From an uncultured Pseudomonadales bacterium (GTDB lineage Bacteria > Pseudomonadota > Gammaproteobacteria > Pseudomonadales > Balneatricaceae): a stretch of 64,000 bases of DNA. The DNA lies in assembly GCA_937773555.1 (NCBI GenBank), contig CALJVT010000004.1:186001-250000 (forward strand), in the 5' to 3' direction. The translations under genes were made by a program, and so were the position numbers. Shown here piece by piece: positions 30,578 through 38,856 of the stretch. Numbering within the stretch: the stretch's first letter is position 1; every line of letters starts with the position of its first letter. The notes under the pieces were generated by a model. That model searched no databases. It saw nothing but the letters and a program-made list of their open reading frames with translations, and was not told the origin of the DNA.

Positions 30578-31213
30578 CTATTTTAGCCAAGGGTTATGGC
30601 CTTTAGGCTGTATTTTTTCGACCACTTTATGTTCTGGTACTGGCTCAACCGCTTTAACTACCGGTGCAGGTTCAGCCACGGTAACTGGCGCTAGATCGTA
30701 AGCTGAATCACCCAGGGCAGCCTCACTATCTAATAACATCTGCGCCTCCAAACGCAGTTTTTCTTCACGTTCTGCTTCTATCTGATCTTGTTCAGCCAAG
30801 CTAATAGAATCCATGTCATAAACAAAAGAGCCAACGTATTGCACATACTCATCTTCGTGAATTTTGGTAATTTTATTACGATATTCAAAATCAAATAACA
30901 AAATAATCCAGCTTACTTGCTGATGACCCATCTTGTTGATTTTATGAATGATACCTTCACCATAAGCACTGGAATAGGAACAATCTTCAATAATACTTTT
31001 AACTAATGCCGTACCGCTTGCAACACCATTAGTTTCCATGTTTTCATGGTCGTATTCTGTGATGGAAAAATTTCTAGCCCACGCTTCTATGCCATTATCA
31101 TCTTCTTCAAAATAACTATCTGGAATAGTATCGTAGCTAATAGTTGAACACCAAACAGACACTTTGCCGTATTTTTCAAAGCTAGGTAGTGTAGCGCTTT
31201 CAGTTGAACTCAT
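30578..31213 (-). CDS. Imm22-like domain protein
   Basis: A 211-residue cytoplasmic protein. Residues about 15-135 resemble the Imm22/DUF4284 domain: KVSVWCSTI at the start, an acidic FEEDDNG stretch, FSITEYDHENME, the CSYSSAYGEGI block and VSWIILLFDFEYRN. Imm22 proteins are predicted toxin-immunity proteins, but many occur alone with unknown roles. Residues about 143-160 are rich in E/R and likely helical, and the tail (about 168-211) is a Pro/Val/Glu-rich linker ending KGHNPWLK. No toxin gene is adjacent. The assignment rests on pattern memory only. Confidence 0.55.
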   Translation of the reverse strand: MSSTESATLPSFEKYGKVSVWCSTISYDTIPDSYFEEDDNGIEAWARNFSITEYDHENMETNGVASGTALVKSIIEDCSYSSAYGEGIIHKINKMGHQQVSWIILLFDFEYRNKITKIHEDEYVQYVGSFVYDMDSISLAEQDQIEAEREEKLRLEAQMLLDSEAALGDSAYDLAPVTVAEPAPVVKAVEPVPEHKVVEKIQPKGHNPWLK

Positions 31214-31309
31214 TGATTAAGCCTAAATATCTGTGCTTGTGTTGAAAGCGGAAAAGTAACACAAACACCCTAATCCTACAATCATCTTTGCCTTCACAAG
31301 GGACACACA

Positions 31310-32719
31310 GTGCAACAATATCTCGACATATTCCAACAACTCGCTTCACCTTATTTTCGTCAAGACCGCCCTGTAAGTGAGCCCATTAACGCAGAACAAC
31401 TTAAGACAATAGTCGATTTTAGCCTAGGCTCAAAAGGCACTGACTTGGCGGCTTTAAAACAGGCTGCTAGCCACTACCTAAACTATCAACCCGACAGCGC
31501 TCAAGTCGATTTCTTTAAATTACTTTACTCTGGACGCAATAATCCTGCCCTGTTGGGCGATTGGGTGACCAGCCTTAGTAACGCCAATATGCACACTTAT
31601 CAAATGAGCCCAGTGGCCACGTTGATGGAACAAGAGCTAATTACCCAATGGAACCGCTTGGTAGGTTTTACTACTGATACACAAACAGGTGACGGAGTTA
31701 TGGTATCTGGCGGCAGCCAAGCCAATCTAATCGCCATGATGATGGCACGTCAAAAAGCCTGCCCTGAGCTTAAAACCAAGGGTTTTAGCAACCAAACTTT
31801 AGTCGCGTATGTCTCAGATCAAGCACATTATTCGGCTCAGAAGGCGGCTAGCGTATTGGGCATCGGTACAGACAACCTGATTGCTGTAGCTTCAGACAAC
31901 CAAGGCAGGTTATGCCCTACTGCGCTTAAAGATGCCATAGAACACAGCGTTAAGCAGGGCCATAAACCTTTTTACATAGGCCTTACTGCTGGTACAACGG
32001 TACTAGGCGCTTTTGACCCCGTACCAGAATGCGCAGCTATTGCCGACTTATATGATCTTTGGGTACACATCGATGGTGCTTGGGGCGCACCTATATTATT
32101 TTCACAACAATATAAACATTTGCTAGAAGGTTGCGAGTTAGCTGATTCTTTTGCATGGGATGCCCATAAGCTGATGAATGTACCCATTACTGCAGCTGTT
32201 ATTTTAACTCGCCACCAGGGCATGCTGGAGCAGACATGTGGCGGTGGGGGTGGCGATTATTTATTCCATAGTGATGAAAATTCAGCTCATAATCTCGGAC
32301 AAAAATCAATCCAATGTGGCCGTAGGGCAGACGCTTTAAAGGTATGGTTAAGTTGGAAAGCAATTGGCCACAATGGTTTTTCGGACAAAGTAGATCAATT
32401 ACAAGTGATCAAACAAGGCTGTGTAGAGGCAATTGAGTCATCTCCCACATTACACATGATTGGCCCTGCCCCTTACCTCAATGTTTTATTTCAATTCAGA
32501 CCTTCCACTCACTTAAGCGAAGATCAGCTGCGAGTCTTGAACATTGCTATATGCAAGGCGATGCAAGTTCAAGGGGGCGCTTTTGTAGATTATGCTAAAT
32601 ATCAGGGTAAAACAGGCATTCGCCTTATTTTAGCCAACAGTGACACTCAAGCAAGCGACATCAATCGATTGCTTAGCCACTGCATTAAAACAGGTGAGTC
32701 TTTAGTTAACGCAAGTTAA
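31310..32719 (+). CDS. group II PLP-dependent decarboxylase
   Basis: Amino-acid decarboxylase of the glutamate/diaminobutyrate/cysteine-sulfinate group, 469 residues. Landmarks are VSGGSQANLIAM, His173 in SDQAHYSAQKAA (stacks on the cofactor), the cofactor aspartate Asp255 in HIDGAWGAP, and the Schiff-base Lys287 in DAHKLMN. Start is GTG with AAGGGA upstream. Candidates include aspartate alpha-decarboxylase (PanP-like, making beta-alanine) or diaminobutyrate decarboxylase; the sequence does not settle this. It overlaps the convergent VF530 gene by four bases. Confidence 0.82.
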   Translation: MQQYLDIFQQLASPYFRQDRPVSEPINAEQLKTIVDFSLGSKGTDLAALKQAASHYLNYQPDSAQVDFFKLLYSGRNNPALLGDWVTSLSNANMHTYQMSPVATLMEQELITQWNRLVGFTTDTQTGDGVMVSGGSQANLIAMMMARQKACPELKTKGFSNQTLVAYVSDQAHYSAQKAASVLGIGTDNLIAVASDNQGRLCPTALKDAIEHSVKQGHKPFYIGLTAGTTVLGAFDPVPECAAIADLYDLWVHIDGAWGAPILFSQQYKHLLEGCELADSFAWDAHKLMNVPITAAVILTRHQGMLEQTCGGGGGDYLFHSDENSAHNLGQKSIQCGRRADALKVWLSWKAIGHNGFSDKVDQLQVIKQGCVEAIESSPTLHMIGPAPYLNVLFQFRPSTHLSEDQLRVLNIAICKAMQVQGGAFVDYAKYQGKTGIRLILANSDTQASDINRLLSHCIKTGESLVNAS

Positions 32720-33048
32720 CTAGGGGTTTTCCAGATATTACTATTAGTCGCAGCCGGTTTAGGGGCTGACGAGTTGGATGATGACCTAATTTGGGCTTGG
32801 TACTCATCTTGAGACCTCAGGGGTTTGCCGCGCACAATGGCATAGACATAAAGAGACTCTACTTTGTCTCTTGCCCATTGGGTTTTACGTAAAAACTTAA
32901 GACTAGATTTAACACTGGGATTATCCCTAAAGCAGTTCACATTCACTTGGTCTGCTAATACTTCCCAACCGAAGGTATCCACAAGGTCGGTGACAATTTG
33001 TTCTAGCTTCACGCCGTGAAGCGGGTTACGAGGTTGCTCAGTGTTCAT
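32716..33048 (-). CDS. VF530 family (DUF2132) DNA-binding protein
   Basis: A 110-residue protein whose core NPLHGVKLEQIVTDLVDTFGWEVLADQVNVNCFRDNPSVKSSLKFLRKTQWARDKVESLY is the VF530/DUF2132 domain, a small helical fold suggested to bind DNA. The C-terminal 30 residues are Ser/Ala-rich and probably disordered. It is convergent with the decarboxylase. Function is unknown. Confidence 0.85.
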   Translation of the reverse strand: MNTEQPRNPLHGVKLEQIVTDLVDTFGWEVLADQVNVNCFRDNPSVKSSLKFLRKTQWARDKVESLYVYAIVRGKPLRSQDEYQAQIRSSSNSSAPKPAATNSNIWKTPS

Positions 33049-33119
33049 AGTTTACTTCACATGACAAAACATTGAGCCTATTATCACCAACATCAAGTCA
33101 CTAAACAACTGGTATTAAC

Positions 33120-33863
33120 ATGACAACTCAGCCACTCACAGCAATGCAACAGTCAAGGATTGAACTTGCCGCCTGTTTTCGCTGGACAGCAAAGATGGGG
33201 ATGCATGAATCCATTGCTAATCATTTTAGTGTTGCAGTGCCAGGTAATGGACAACAGTTTTTATGTAACCCTCAAGGCCGGCACTTTAGTAGGATTAAAG
33301 CCAGTGAGTTACTGCTACTGGATGCCAACAACCCCAGCACCATGAATCAAGCTAATGCACCAGACCCAACTACTTGGGCCATTCATGGCGCGTTACACCG
33401 CAACGTTTCTGATGCTCATTGCATTATGCATTTACACCCTCGGTATGCCACAGCCTTGGCTTGCTTAAAGGACAAAACCCTATACCCTATCGATCAAAAC
33501 ACCATGCGTTTTTATCAACGGGTAGCCATTGATACAGGGTATGATGGCATGGGCTTAGGCAACGAAGCCGAGCGCTTAACTCAATGTATGGGTGACAAAC
33601 GTATTTTACTCATGGGTAACCATGGGGTGTTGGTCATTGCTAGTACCGTTGCCCAATGCTTTGACGACATGTATTATTTTGAGCGCGCTTGCCGCACCTT
33701 ATTAGATTGTTATGCAACTGGCCAAACCCTAGACCCAGCAAACCACGAGGTTGCAGAAAAAACGGCGCAACAGTGGCAGAATTACGGATTTGATTTTGGT
33801 CAACAGCACTTGAATGAACTCATGGCGATGCTTGATAAAGAGGATAGTTCATACCGCTTGTAA
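33120..33863 (+). CDS. class II aldolase/adducin family protein
   Basis: A 247-residue zinc-dependent class II aldolase-fold protein. Zinc ligands appear as HLHPRYATALA (two histidines, about residues 101-103) and the later GNHGVLV (about residue 162). The HESIANHFSVAVPG segment is the substrate loop region. Family members cleave fuculose-phosphate-type sugars, decarboxylate, or act as non-enzymatic adducins. This subgroup (with MGMHESIANHFS) is common beside amino-acid and nitrogen catabolism genes, without assigned substrate. Confidence 0.8.
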   Translation: MTTQPLTAMQQSRIELAACFRWTAKMGMHESIANHFSVAVPGNGQQFLCNPQGRHFSRIKASELLLLDANNPSTMNQANAPDPTTWAIHGALHRNVSDAHCIMHLHPRYATALACLKDKTLYPIDQNTMRFYQRVAIDTGYDGMGLGNEAERLTQCMGDKRILLMGNHGVLVIASTVAQCFDDMYYFERACRTLLDCYATGQTLDPANHEVAEKTAQQWQNYGFDFGQQHLNELMAMLDKEDSSYRL

Positions 33864-33939
33864 GTTTGCCTAAACTTTACTTAGAGCGACCCTGAGTTTG
33901 TTATTTTTGTCATTGATACACTTTTTCAGCAGACTCATC

Positions 33940-33968
33940 TTTTCCTGTCTAACGTTAGCCCGTATAAT
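33940..33968 (+). promoter_or_regulatory. probable promoter of the livGFHM operon
   Basis: A perfect TATAAT (33963-33968) lies 17 bases after a weak -35 (TTTTCC). The spacer holds the 10-base palindrome CTAACGTTAG (33949-33958), a plausible regulator site. Transcription would start about 115 bases before the first ABC gene. Confidence 0.4.
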
Positions 33969-34038
33969 TGAAGACATATAAAGTCGGCCCTTGTGTCGAT
34001 TTTGTTACTTTTATTTATAACTATAAAAACTTTCAGTC

Positions 34039-34060
34039 TTGGTTAAAACAGCTTAACCAA
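34039..34060 (+). repeat. hairpin in the liv operon leader
   Basis: TTGGTTAA and TTAACCAA, eight-base perfect arms with a six-base loop, are followed by TTTTG, 31 bases before the livG ATG. It could be a weak attenuator-type hairpin or an operator. Confidence 0.4.
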
Positions 34061-34091
34061 TTTTGACGTCTTGTAGACAACAGGATCAACC

Positions 34092-34874
34092 ATGATCAAA
34101 GTCGAATCAGTGAGCAAACGTTTTGGCGGTGTGCATGCCGTTAATAACGCCTCCATCGAAATTGCCAAAGGGTCCATCACTGGACTCATAGGCCCCAACG
34201 GGGCTGGTAAAACCACATTATTTAACATGATTGCTGGTAACTTAACGCCCACCGCAGGGCACATTTACCTAGACGGCGAAGACATCACTGGCGTGCCACC
34301 TTACGAATTATTTCATAAAGGCTTGCTACGTACGTTTCAAATTGCTCATGAGTTTGGCACTTTAACAGTGCTGGAAAACCTCATGATGGTGCCCGCACAG
34401 CAAGCAGGTGAAAACCTTATGGATGCTTGGTTTCGCCCGTCGTTAGTGCGAGAGCAAGAAGCCAAAGTGCGTGACAAAGCCTTAGAAGTGATCGACTTTC
34501 TCAATTTAGGCCATGTGGCTCAAGAGTTGGCAGGTAATCTTTCTGGTGGCCAAAAAAAGCTTTTAGAACTGGGTCGTACCATGATGGTAGACGCTAAAGT
34601 AGTGCTGCTAGATGAAGTAGGCGCTGGCGTAAATCGCTCCCTATTACGAGAAATTGGAGAGGCCATCGTGCGCTTAAATCAAGAGAAAGGGTATACCTTT
34701 TGTATGATTGAGCACGATATGGATTTCATTGGTCGCTTGTGTGACCCGGTCATTGTTATGGCTGAAGGTGCAGTATTGGCCCAAGGCACTGCTAAAGAAG
34801 TGATTGCAAACGAGGCCGTGATTGAAGCCTACCTAGGAACGGGTTTGAAGAATAAACCGGAGGCAAGCACATGA
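34092..34874 (+). CDS. livG: branched-chain-amino-acid-type ABC ATPase LivG
   Basis: ATPase of a HAAT-type importer, 260 residues. Walker A is GPNGAGKTTLFN (about residues 36-47), followed by the GLLRTFQIAHEF Q-loop, signature LSGGQKKLLELGR, and Walker B VVLLDEVGAGVN, where the usual DEP proline is replaced by valine. The C-terminal extension IVMAEGAVLAQGTAKEVI is typical of LivG/UrtD. Its TGA overlaps the next ATG (ATGA). The real substrate may be an amino acid or a related nitrogen compound such as creatine or agmatine, given the neighbours. Confidence 0.9.
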   Translation: MIKVESVSKRFGGVHAVNNASIEIAKGSITGLIGPNGAGKTTLFNMIAGNLTPTAGHIYLDGEDITGVPPYELFHKGLLRTFQIAHEFGTLTVLENLMMVPAQQAGENLMDAWFRPSLVREQEAKVRDKALEVIDFLNLGHVAQELAGNLSGGQKKLLELGRTMMVDAKVVLLDEVGAGVNRSLLREIGEAIVRLNQEKGYTFCMIEHDMDFIGRLCDPVIVMAEGAVLAQGTAKEVIANEAVIEAYLGTGLKNKPEAST

Positions 34875-35575
34875 GTTATCTAGTTGCAGATCAATTACGC
34901 GGCGGCTATGGCGGTGCAGACATCCTTAATGGGTGTTCTTTGTCTGTGGACAAAGGTGAAATTGCAGTTATTGTAGGCCCAAATGGTGCTGGCAAGTCTA
35001 CCGCCATGAAAGCCTTATTAGGCATGCTTAACTTAAGAGAAGGCACTGTCACTCTAGGCGGTAAAGACATTACCCAAATGTCACCACAAGATCGTGTTGG
35101 TGAAGGCATTGCCTTTGTACCCCAAACCCATAACGTGTTTGGGGGCATGACAGTAGAAGAAAACCTTGAAATGGGTGCTTTTCTTCGCACTGATGACTTC
35201 GCAGGAACCATGGAGCAGGTATACGACCTATTTCCCATTCTTAAGCAAAAACGGCGCCAAAACGCCGGCGAACTTTCCGGTGGTCAACGCCAACAGGTGG
35301 CTGTAGGCAGAGCAATGATGACCCAGCCTAGCGTGTTAATGTTAGATGAGCCTACTGCAGGCGTGTCGCCCATCGTCATGGACGAATTGTTTGACCGTAT
35401 TTTAGAGGTTAAACAACAAGGTATTGCCGTGTTGATGGTGGAACAAAATGCAGCCCAAGCCTTAAATATAGCTGATAAAGGCTATGTTCTGGTGACAGGC
35501 ACTAATAAACACACAGGCAGTGGTGATGAACTACTGGCTGATCCTGTGGTGCGACGCACCTTTTTGGGGGGTTAA
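34871..35575 (+). CDS. livF: branched-chain-amino-acid-type ABC ATPase LivF
   Basis: Second ATPase of the importer, 234 residues. Walker A is GPNGAGKSTAMKALLG, followed by IAFVPQTHNVFGGMTVEENLEMGAF, signature LSGGQRQQVAVGRAMM and Walker B VLMLDEPTAGVSP. Translationally coupled to livG through ATGA; the membrane subunit follows directly. Confidence 0.92.
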   Translation: MSYLVADQLRGGYGGADILNGCSLSVDKGEIAVIVGPNGAGKSTAMKALLGMLNLREGTVTLGGKDITQMSPQDRVGEGIAFVPQTHNVFGGMTVEENLEMGAFLRTDDFAGTMEQVYDLFPILKQKRRQNAGELSGGQRQQVAVGRAMMTQPSVLMLDEPTAGVSPIVMDELFDRILEVKQQGIAVLMVEQNAAQALNIADKGYVLVTGTNKHTGSGDELLADPVVRRTFLGG

Positions 35576-35578
35576 GTG

Positions 35579-36602
35579 ATGCCAGAATTTGTTGATATTT
35601 TAAATGCCATCGTTTTATTTTCAAACTTTGTGCTTGTTCCAGCCATTTCTTACGGTGCCCAGTTAGCTCTTGGCGCATTAGGCATCACCCTAGTTTATGG
35701 CATTCTACGTTTTTCTAACTTTGCCCATGGTGACCTGATGGCCTTTGGCACTATGACGGTTATTTTAGTGACTTGGGGCTTCCAATCTATAGGGATTAGT
35801 TTTGGCCCACTGCCCACCGCTCTGCTCGCCCTGCCCTTTGGCATTATGGGTGCAATCGCATTAAGCTTAATGTTTGATAAAACAGTATATAAATTCTATC
35901 GGGCCAAAAAGAGTGCGCCGGTTATTTTTGTTATCGTGTCTACGGGTGTAATGTTTATGACGAACGCCATTGTGCGTTTTATTATTGGCCCAAGCGATCA
36001 ACGATTTATGGATGGTACCAAGTTCATTTTTCGCCCCCGTGAATTTAAAGAATTCACCGGCCTAAGTGAAGGTCTAGCACTAAAATCTACCCAAGTTCTT
36101 ACCTTAACTGTCACTATTATGTGCGTTGCTGCATTGTTCTACTTCTTACAGAAAACTCGCACAGGAAAAGCGATGCGTGCTTTTTCAGACAATAAAGACC
36201 TAGCGCTCTTATCTGGCATCAATCCTGATCGTGTGGTATCTTATCACTTGGATTCTTGTTGCCGCCCTAGCCACCACCGCTGGCACTTTGTATGGCTTAG
36301 ATAAAAGCTTTAAACCCTTTACCTATTTTATGCTGCTGTTGCCCATGTTTGCTGCTGCTATTGTAGGTGGAATTGGCAGCCCTATTGGAGCCGTAGTAGG
36401 TGGTTTTGTCATCGCTTTTTCAGAAGTCATCGTCACTTACGCTTATAAAAAGTTCTTCATTTACCTTTTACCAGAATCTTTAGAACCTTCGGGGTTAATG
36501 CAGTTCTTATCTACTGATTATAAGTTTGCCGTGTCGTTCATCATTCTGGTGGTGGTATTACTAATACGACCCACAGGCATTTTTAAAGGGCAATCAATCT
36601 AA
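35579..36602 (+). pseudogene. livH: ABC permease LivH, frameshifted
   Basis: First membrane subunit of the importer. The frame runs intact from ATG 35579 (GGGGGG ribosome site) through the family's YGILRFSNFAHGDLMAFGTM until about 36239. There it leaves frame after SGINPDRVV and would stop at about 36304. Deleting one base near 36239 restores DRVVLITWILVAALATTAGTLYGL and the rest up to IRPTGIFKGQSI at 36602, giving about 340 residues, normal length. The single change is either a real inactivating mutation or a sequencing error. All other genes of the operon are intact, which favours error or a very recent event. Confidence 0.85.
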
Positions 36603-37987
36603 TGAAAGCACTATTGAATCAACAAAATCGCGCCCCCTTAGCGTTTGCAGTAATGGGGTTATTGCTGGTTGGTGTGGGTATGGGGCAATCTTGGCCTTTT
36701 GCCTTAGCCATTTTAAATTTGTGCCTTATTTCCGCCGTAATGTCCTTGGGTGTAAACATTCAATGGGGTTATGCAGGCTTACTTAATTTAGGCGTAATGG
36801 GCTTTACTGCCTTGGGTGGCTTAGCCGCAGTTTTGGTGTCTGAAGCCCCTGTATTAGAGGCATGGTCTGTGGGCGGCCAAGGCATGGCCGTGAGTTTTAT
36901 ACTCGTGGTTATTACCATTATTTTGTCCATCCTAGTTTATCGTAATATGGCCGCAAGCTGGCAACGCCGGCTTACCTTAACTGGCTTGTATATTGGTGCT
37001 TATTTTGTCATCAATCACTTTTATGGACCTGCCGTTTACGCTATTGAAAGTGTTAACCCCGCAACCTCTGGGTTCCTTGGCGGCATGGGCATGCCCGTTA
37101 TATTCTCATGGGTTTTAGGTGGCGTTATGGCCGCTGGTGTGGCTTGGGTGGTGGGTAAAATTACCCTAGGTTTGCGCTCAGATTACCTTGCCATTGCCAC
37201 CTTAGGCATCTCTGAAATTATTATTGCCATATTGAAAAACGAAGACTGGCTTGCCCGTGGTGTTAAAAACGTGGCCGGTTTAGATCGCCCAGTGCCTTTT
37301 GAACTTGAGCTACAGGCAACACCATGGTTTGTAGACATGGTGCAGTCTTTATTCAGTGGCCGTTTAGCTGAGTTATTAGACACTCAGCGCGCTGATGCTT
37401 TGCAACAGCTAGTCATTCAAAGCTCAAGCATCTTTGTTAAGCTCTGCTACACAGGCTTATTTAGTGTGGTCTTGGTAGTTGTGCTGTTATTAAGCATGAA
37501 AGCGTTGAACTCGCCTTGGGGTCGTATGATGCGGGCCATTAGGGATAACGAAGAAGCTGCTAATGCTATGGGTAAAAACGTAGTTCGCCAGCACCTGCAG
37601 GTTTTCGTGCTAGGCAGTGCCGTTGTGGGTATTGCAGGGGCTATGCTGGTTACTTTAGACGGTCAGTTCACCCCAACAGCCTACCAGCCATTGCGTTTTA
37701 CCTTTTTGGTGTGGCTGATGGTCATTATTGGTGGCAGTGGCAATAATTTAGGGGCAGTGTTTGGTGGCTTCTTTATTTGGTTCATGTGGATAGAAGCAGA
37801 ACCGTTATCCATCGCCTTTATGGACCTTATAACTGCGGGTATGGAGCAAACCAGCGACTTGCGTAAGCATTTGCTCAAGAGCGCACCTCACTTACGTTTA
37901 TTCATTATGGGCTTGGTGTTACTGCTGACGATGCGCTTTATGCCACGAGGCATTATTCCTGAAGAAACACGCTTGCACTCTGTATAG
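36602..37987 (+). CDS. livM: branched-chain-amino-acid-type ABC permease LivM
   Basis: Second membrane subunit, 461 residues, with about ten membrane helices. The family's NIQWGYAGLLNLGVMGFTALGG and SDYLAIATLGISEIIIAILKNEDWLARG are visible, as is MRAIRDNEEAANAMGKNVVRQHLQVFVLGSAVVGIAGA, the EAA-like ATPase contact. It is longer than many LivM proteins because of inserted segments around residues 85-150 and 215-280. Its ATG overlaps the livH stop. It shows no damage although it lies between broken genes. Confidence 0.92.
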   Translation: MKALLNQQNRAPLAFAVMGLLLVGVGMGQSWPFALAILNLCLISAVMSLGVNIQWGYAGLLNLGVMGFTALGGLAAVLVSEAPVLEAWSVGGQGMAVSFILVVITIILSILVYRNMAASWQRRLTLTGLYIGAYFVINHFYGPAVYAIESVNPATSGFLGGMGMPVIFSWVLGGVMAAGVAWVVGKITLGLRSDYLAIATLGISEIIIAILKNEDWLARGVKNVAGLDRPVPFELELQATPWFVDMVQSLFSGRLAELLDTQRADALQQLVIQSSSIFVKLCYTGLFSVVLVVVLLLSMKALNSPWGRMMRAIRDNEEAANAMGKNVVRQHLQVFVLGSAVVGIAGAMLVTLDGQFTPTAYQPLRFTFLVWLMVIIGGSGNNLGAVFGGFFIWFMWIEAEPLSIAFMDLITAGMEQTSDLRKHLLKSAPHLRLFIMGLVLLLTMRFMPRGIIPEETRLHSV

Positions 37988-38004
37988 GCTATAGGGTGGC
38001 AGCA

Positions 38005-38039
38005 AGTGGTTGGCAGTTAATTAAAACCTGCCAACCGCT
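38005..38039 (+). terminator. liv operon terminator-like hairpin
   Basis: Twelve-base arms AGTGGTTGGCAG and CTGCCAACCGCT have one U.G wobble on the plus strand and an 11-base loop, beginning 18 bases after the livM stop. The T-run is poor (CAACTCTATTT). It also ends the truC side. Confidence 0.5.
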
Positions 38040-38048
38040 CAACTCTAT

Positions 38049-38775
38049 TTATGCGTGGTTAATTTGCGTTAACACCTGCTGAAAATCTGCTGCTAATGGT
38101 GCATCAACCACTAATGCACTGCCATCTCTTCTGGCAAGTACCATTTGGGTACAGGCCAACCACAAGCGCCCTGCTCCAAAATAGCCCTCACAGGCACGAT
38201 TCAATACGCCCTTGCCGTGACGAGAGTCACCTATAATTGGATGCCCTATATGCTTTAAATGGCGTCTAATCTGATGTTTTCGCCCTGTTACAGGCTTACA
38301 CTGCATTAACGATAAGCGGGTAGTGGGATAACGGTCTACCGTCAGTGGTATTTCAAACTGCTTTAAACACTGTCATGTGAGTTAAGGCTGGCTTAGCTTC
38401 ACCACCCCCAGCAATGCCTGCGTAATCGTCAGCTTCATCTTTTAATGCATGATCAATGCTTAACTGATTAGGGCCGTGCCCTCTTACTAAGGCCAAATAG
38501 GTTTTGTGTATTTGATGCTCTTGAAACTGTTGTCCATAAAAACTGGCAGCCTCCCTGATAACGCAAACACCAACACCCCAGAAGTGGGTTTGTCTAAGCC
38601 GATGCAATGGGTAAACATGCTGCCCTATTTGGTTACGCAGCTCTTGCACGGCAAAGCGGGTTTCGTGCTTATCAATAGGGCTTCGGTGCACCAGTAAGCC
38701 ACTGGGTTTGTTAATCACTACTAAGTCATCATCTTGATGAATGATCGAAAGTGGCTGGAGCAAGTCAGTGGGCAT
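38049..38775 (-). pseudogene. truC: tRNA pseudouridine synthase TruC, three indels
   Basis: RluA-family pseudouridine synthase resembling TruC, which modifies U65 in tRNAs. The start (SIIHQDDDLVVINKPSGLLVHRS) and end (CKPVTGRKHQIRRHLKHIGHPIIGDSRHG) match well. The catalytic HRLD motif is missing in the literal translation. An extra base at about 38595 and a missing base at about 38556 put residues about 60-75 out of frame; correcting both yields HRLDKPTSGVLVFALSREA. A third extra base at about 38361 breaks the frame again, splitting the gene. As written the product would be inactive. Confidence 0.85.
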
Positions 38776-38796
38776 AAATGGATATTTTCAGGCATT

Positions 38797-38830
38797 AAAA
38801 AGCCCGACTAAATTGCTTTAATCAGGCTTT
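38797..38830 (-). terminator. terminator of the FadL-family gene
   Basis: On the minus strand AAAGCC...GGCTTT arms with an imperfect inner stem are followed by TTTTT, 27 bases after the porin stop. It retains form although the gene is broken. Confidence 0.65.
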
Positions 38831-38856
38831 GCAGTTTACAGTGCTATAGGTTCAAA

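Noticed and set aside
34092-37987. Urea transporter (urtABCDE)
   Set aside because: Gene order is G-F-H-M with a remote binding protein and no urease is present; nothing specific to Urt seen.
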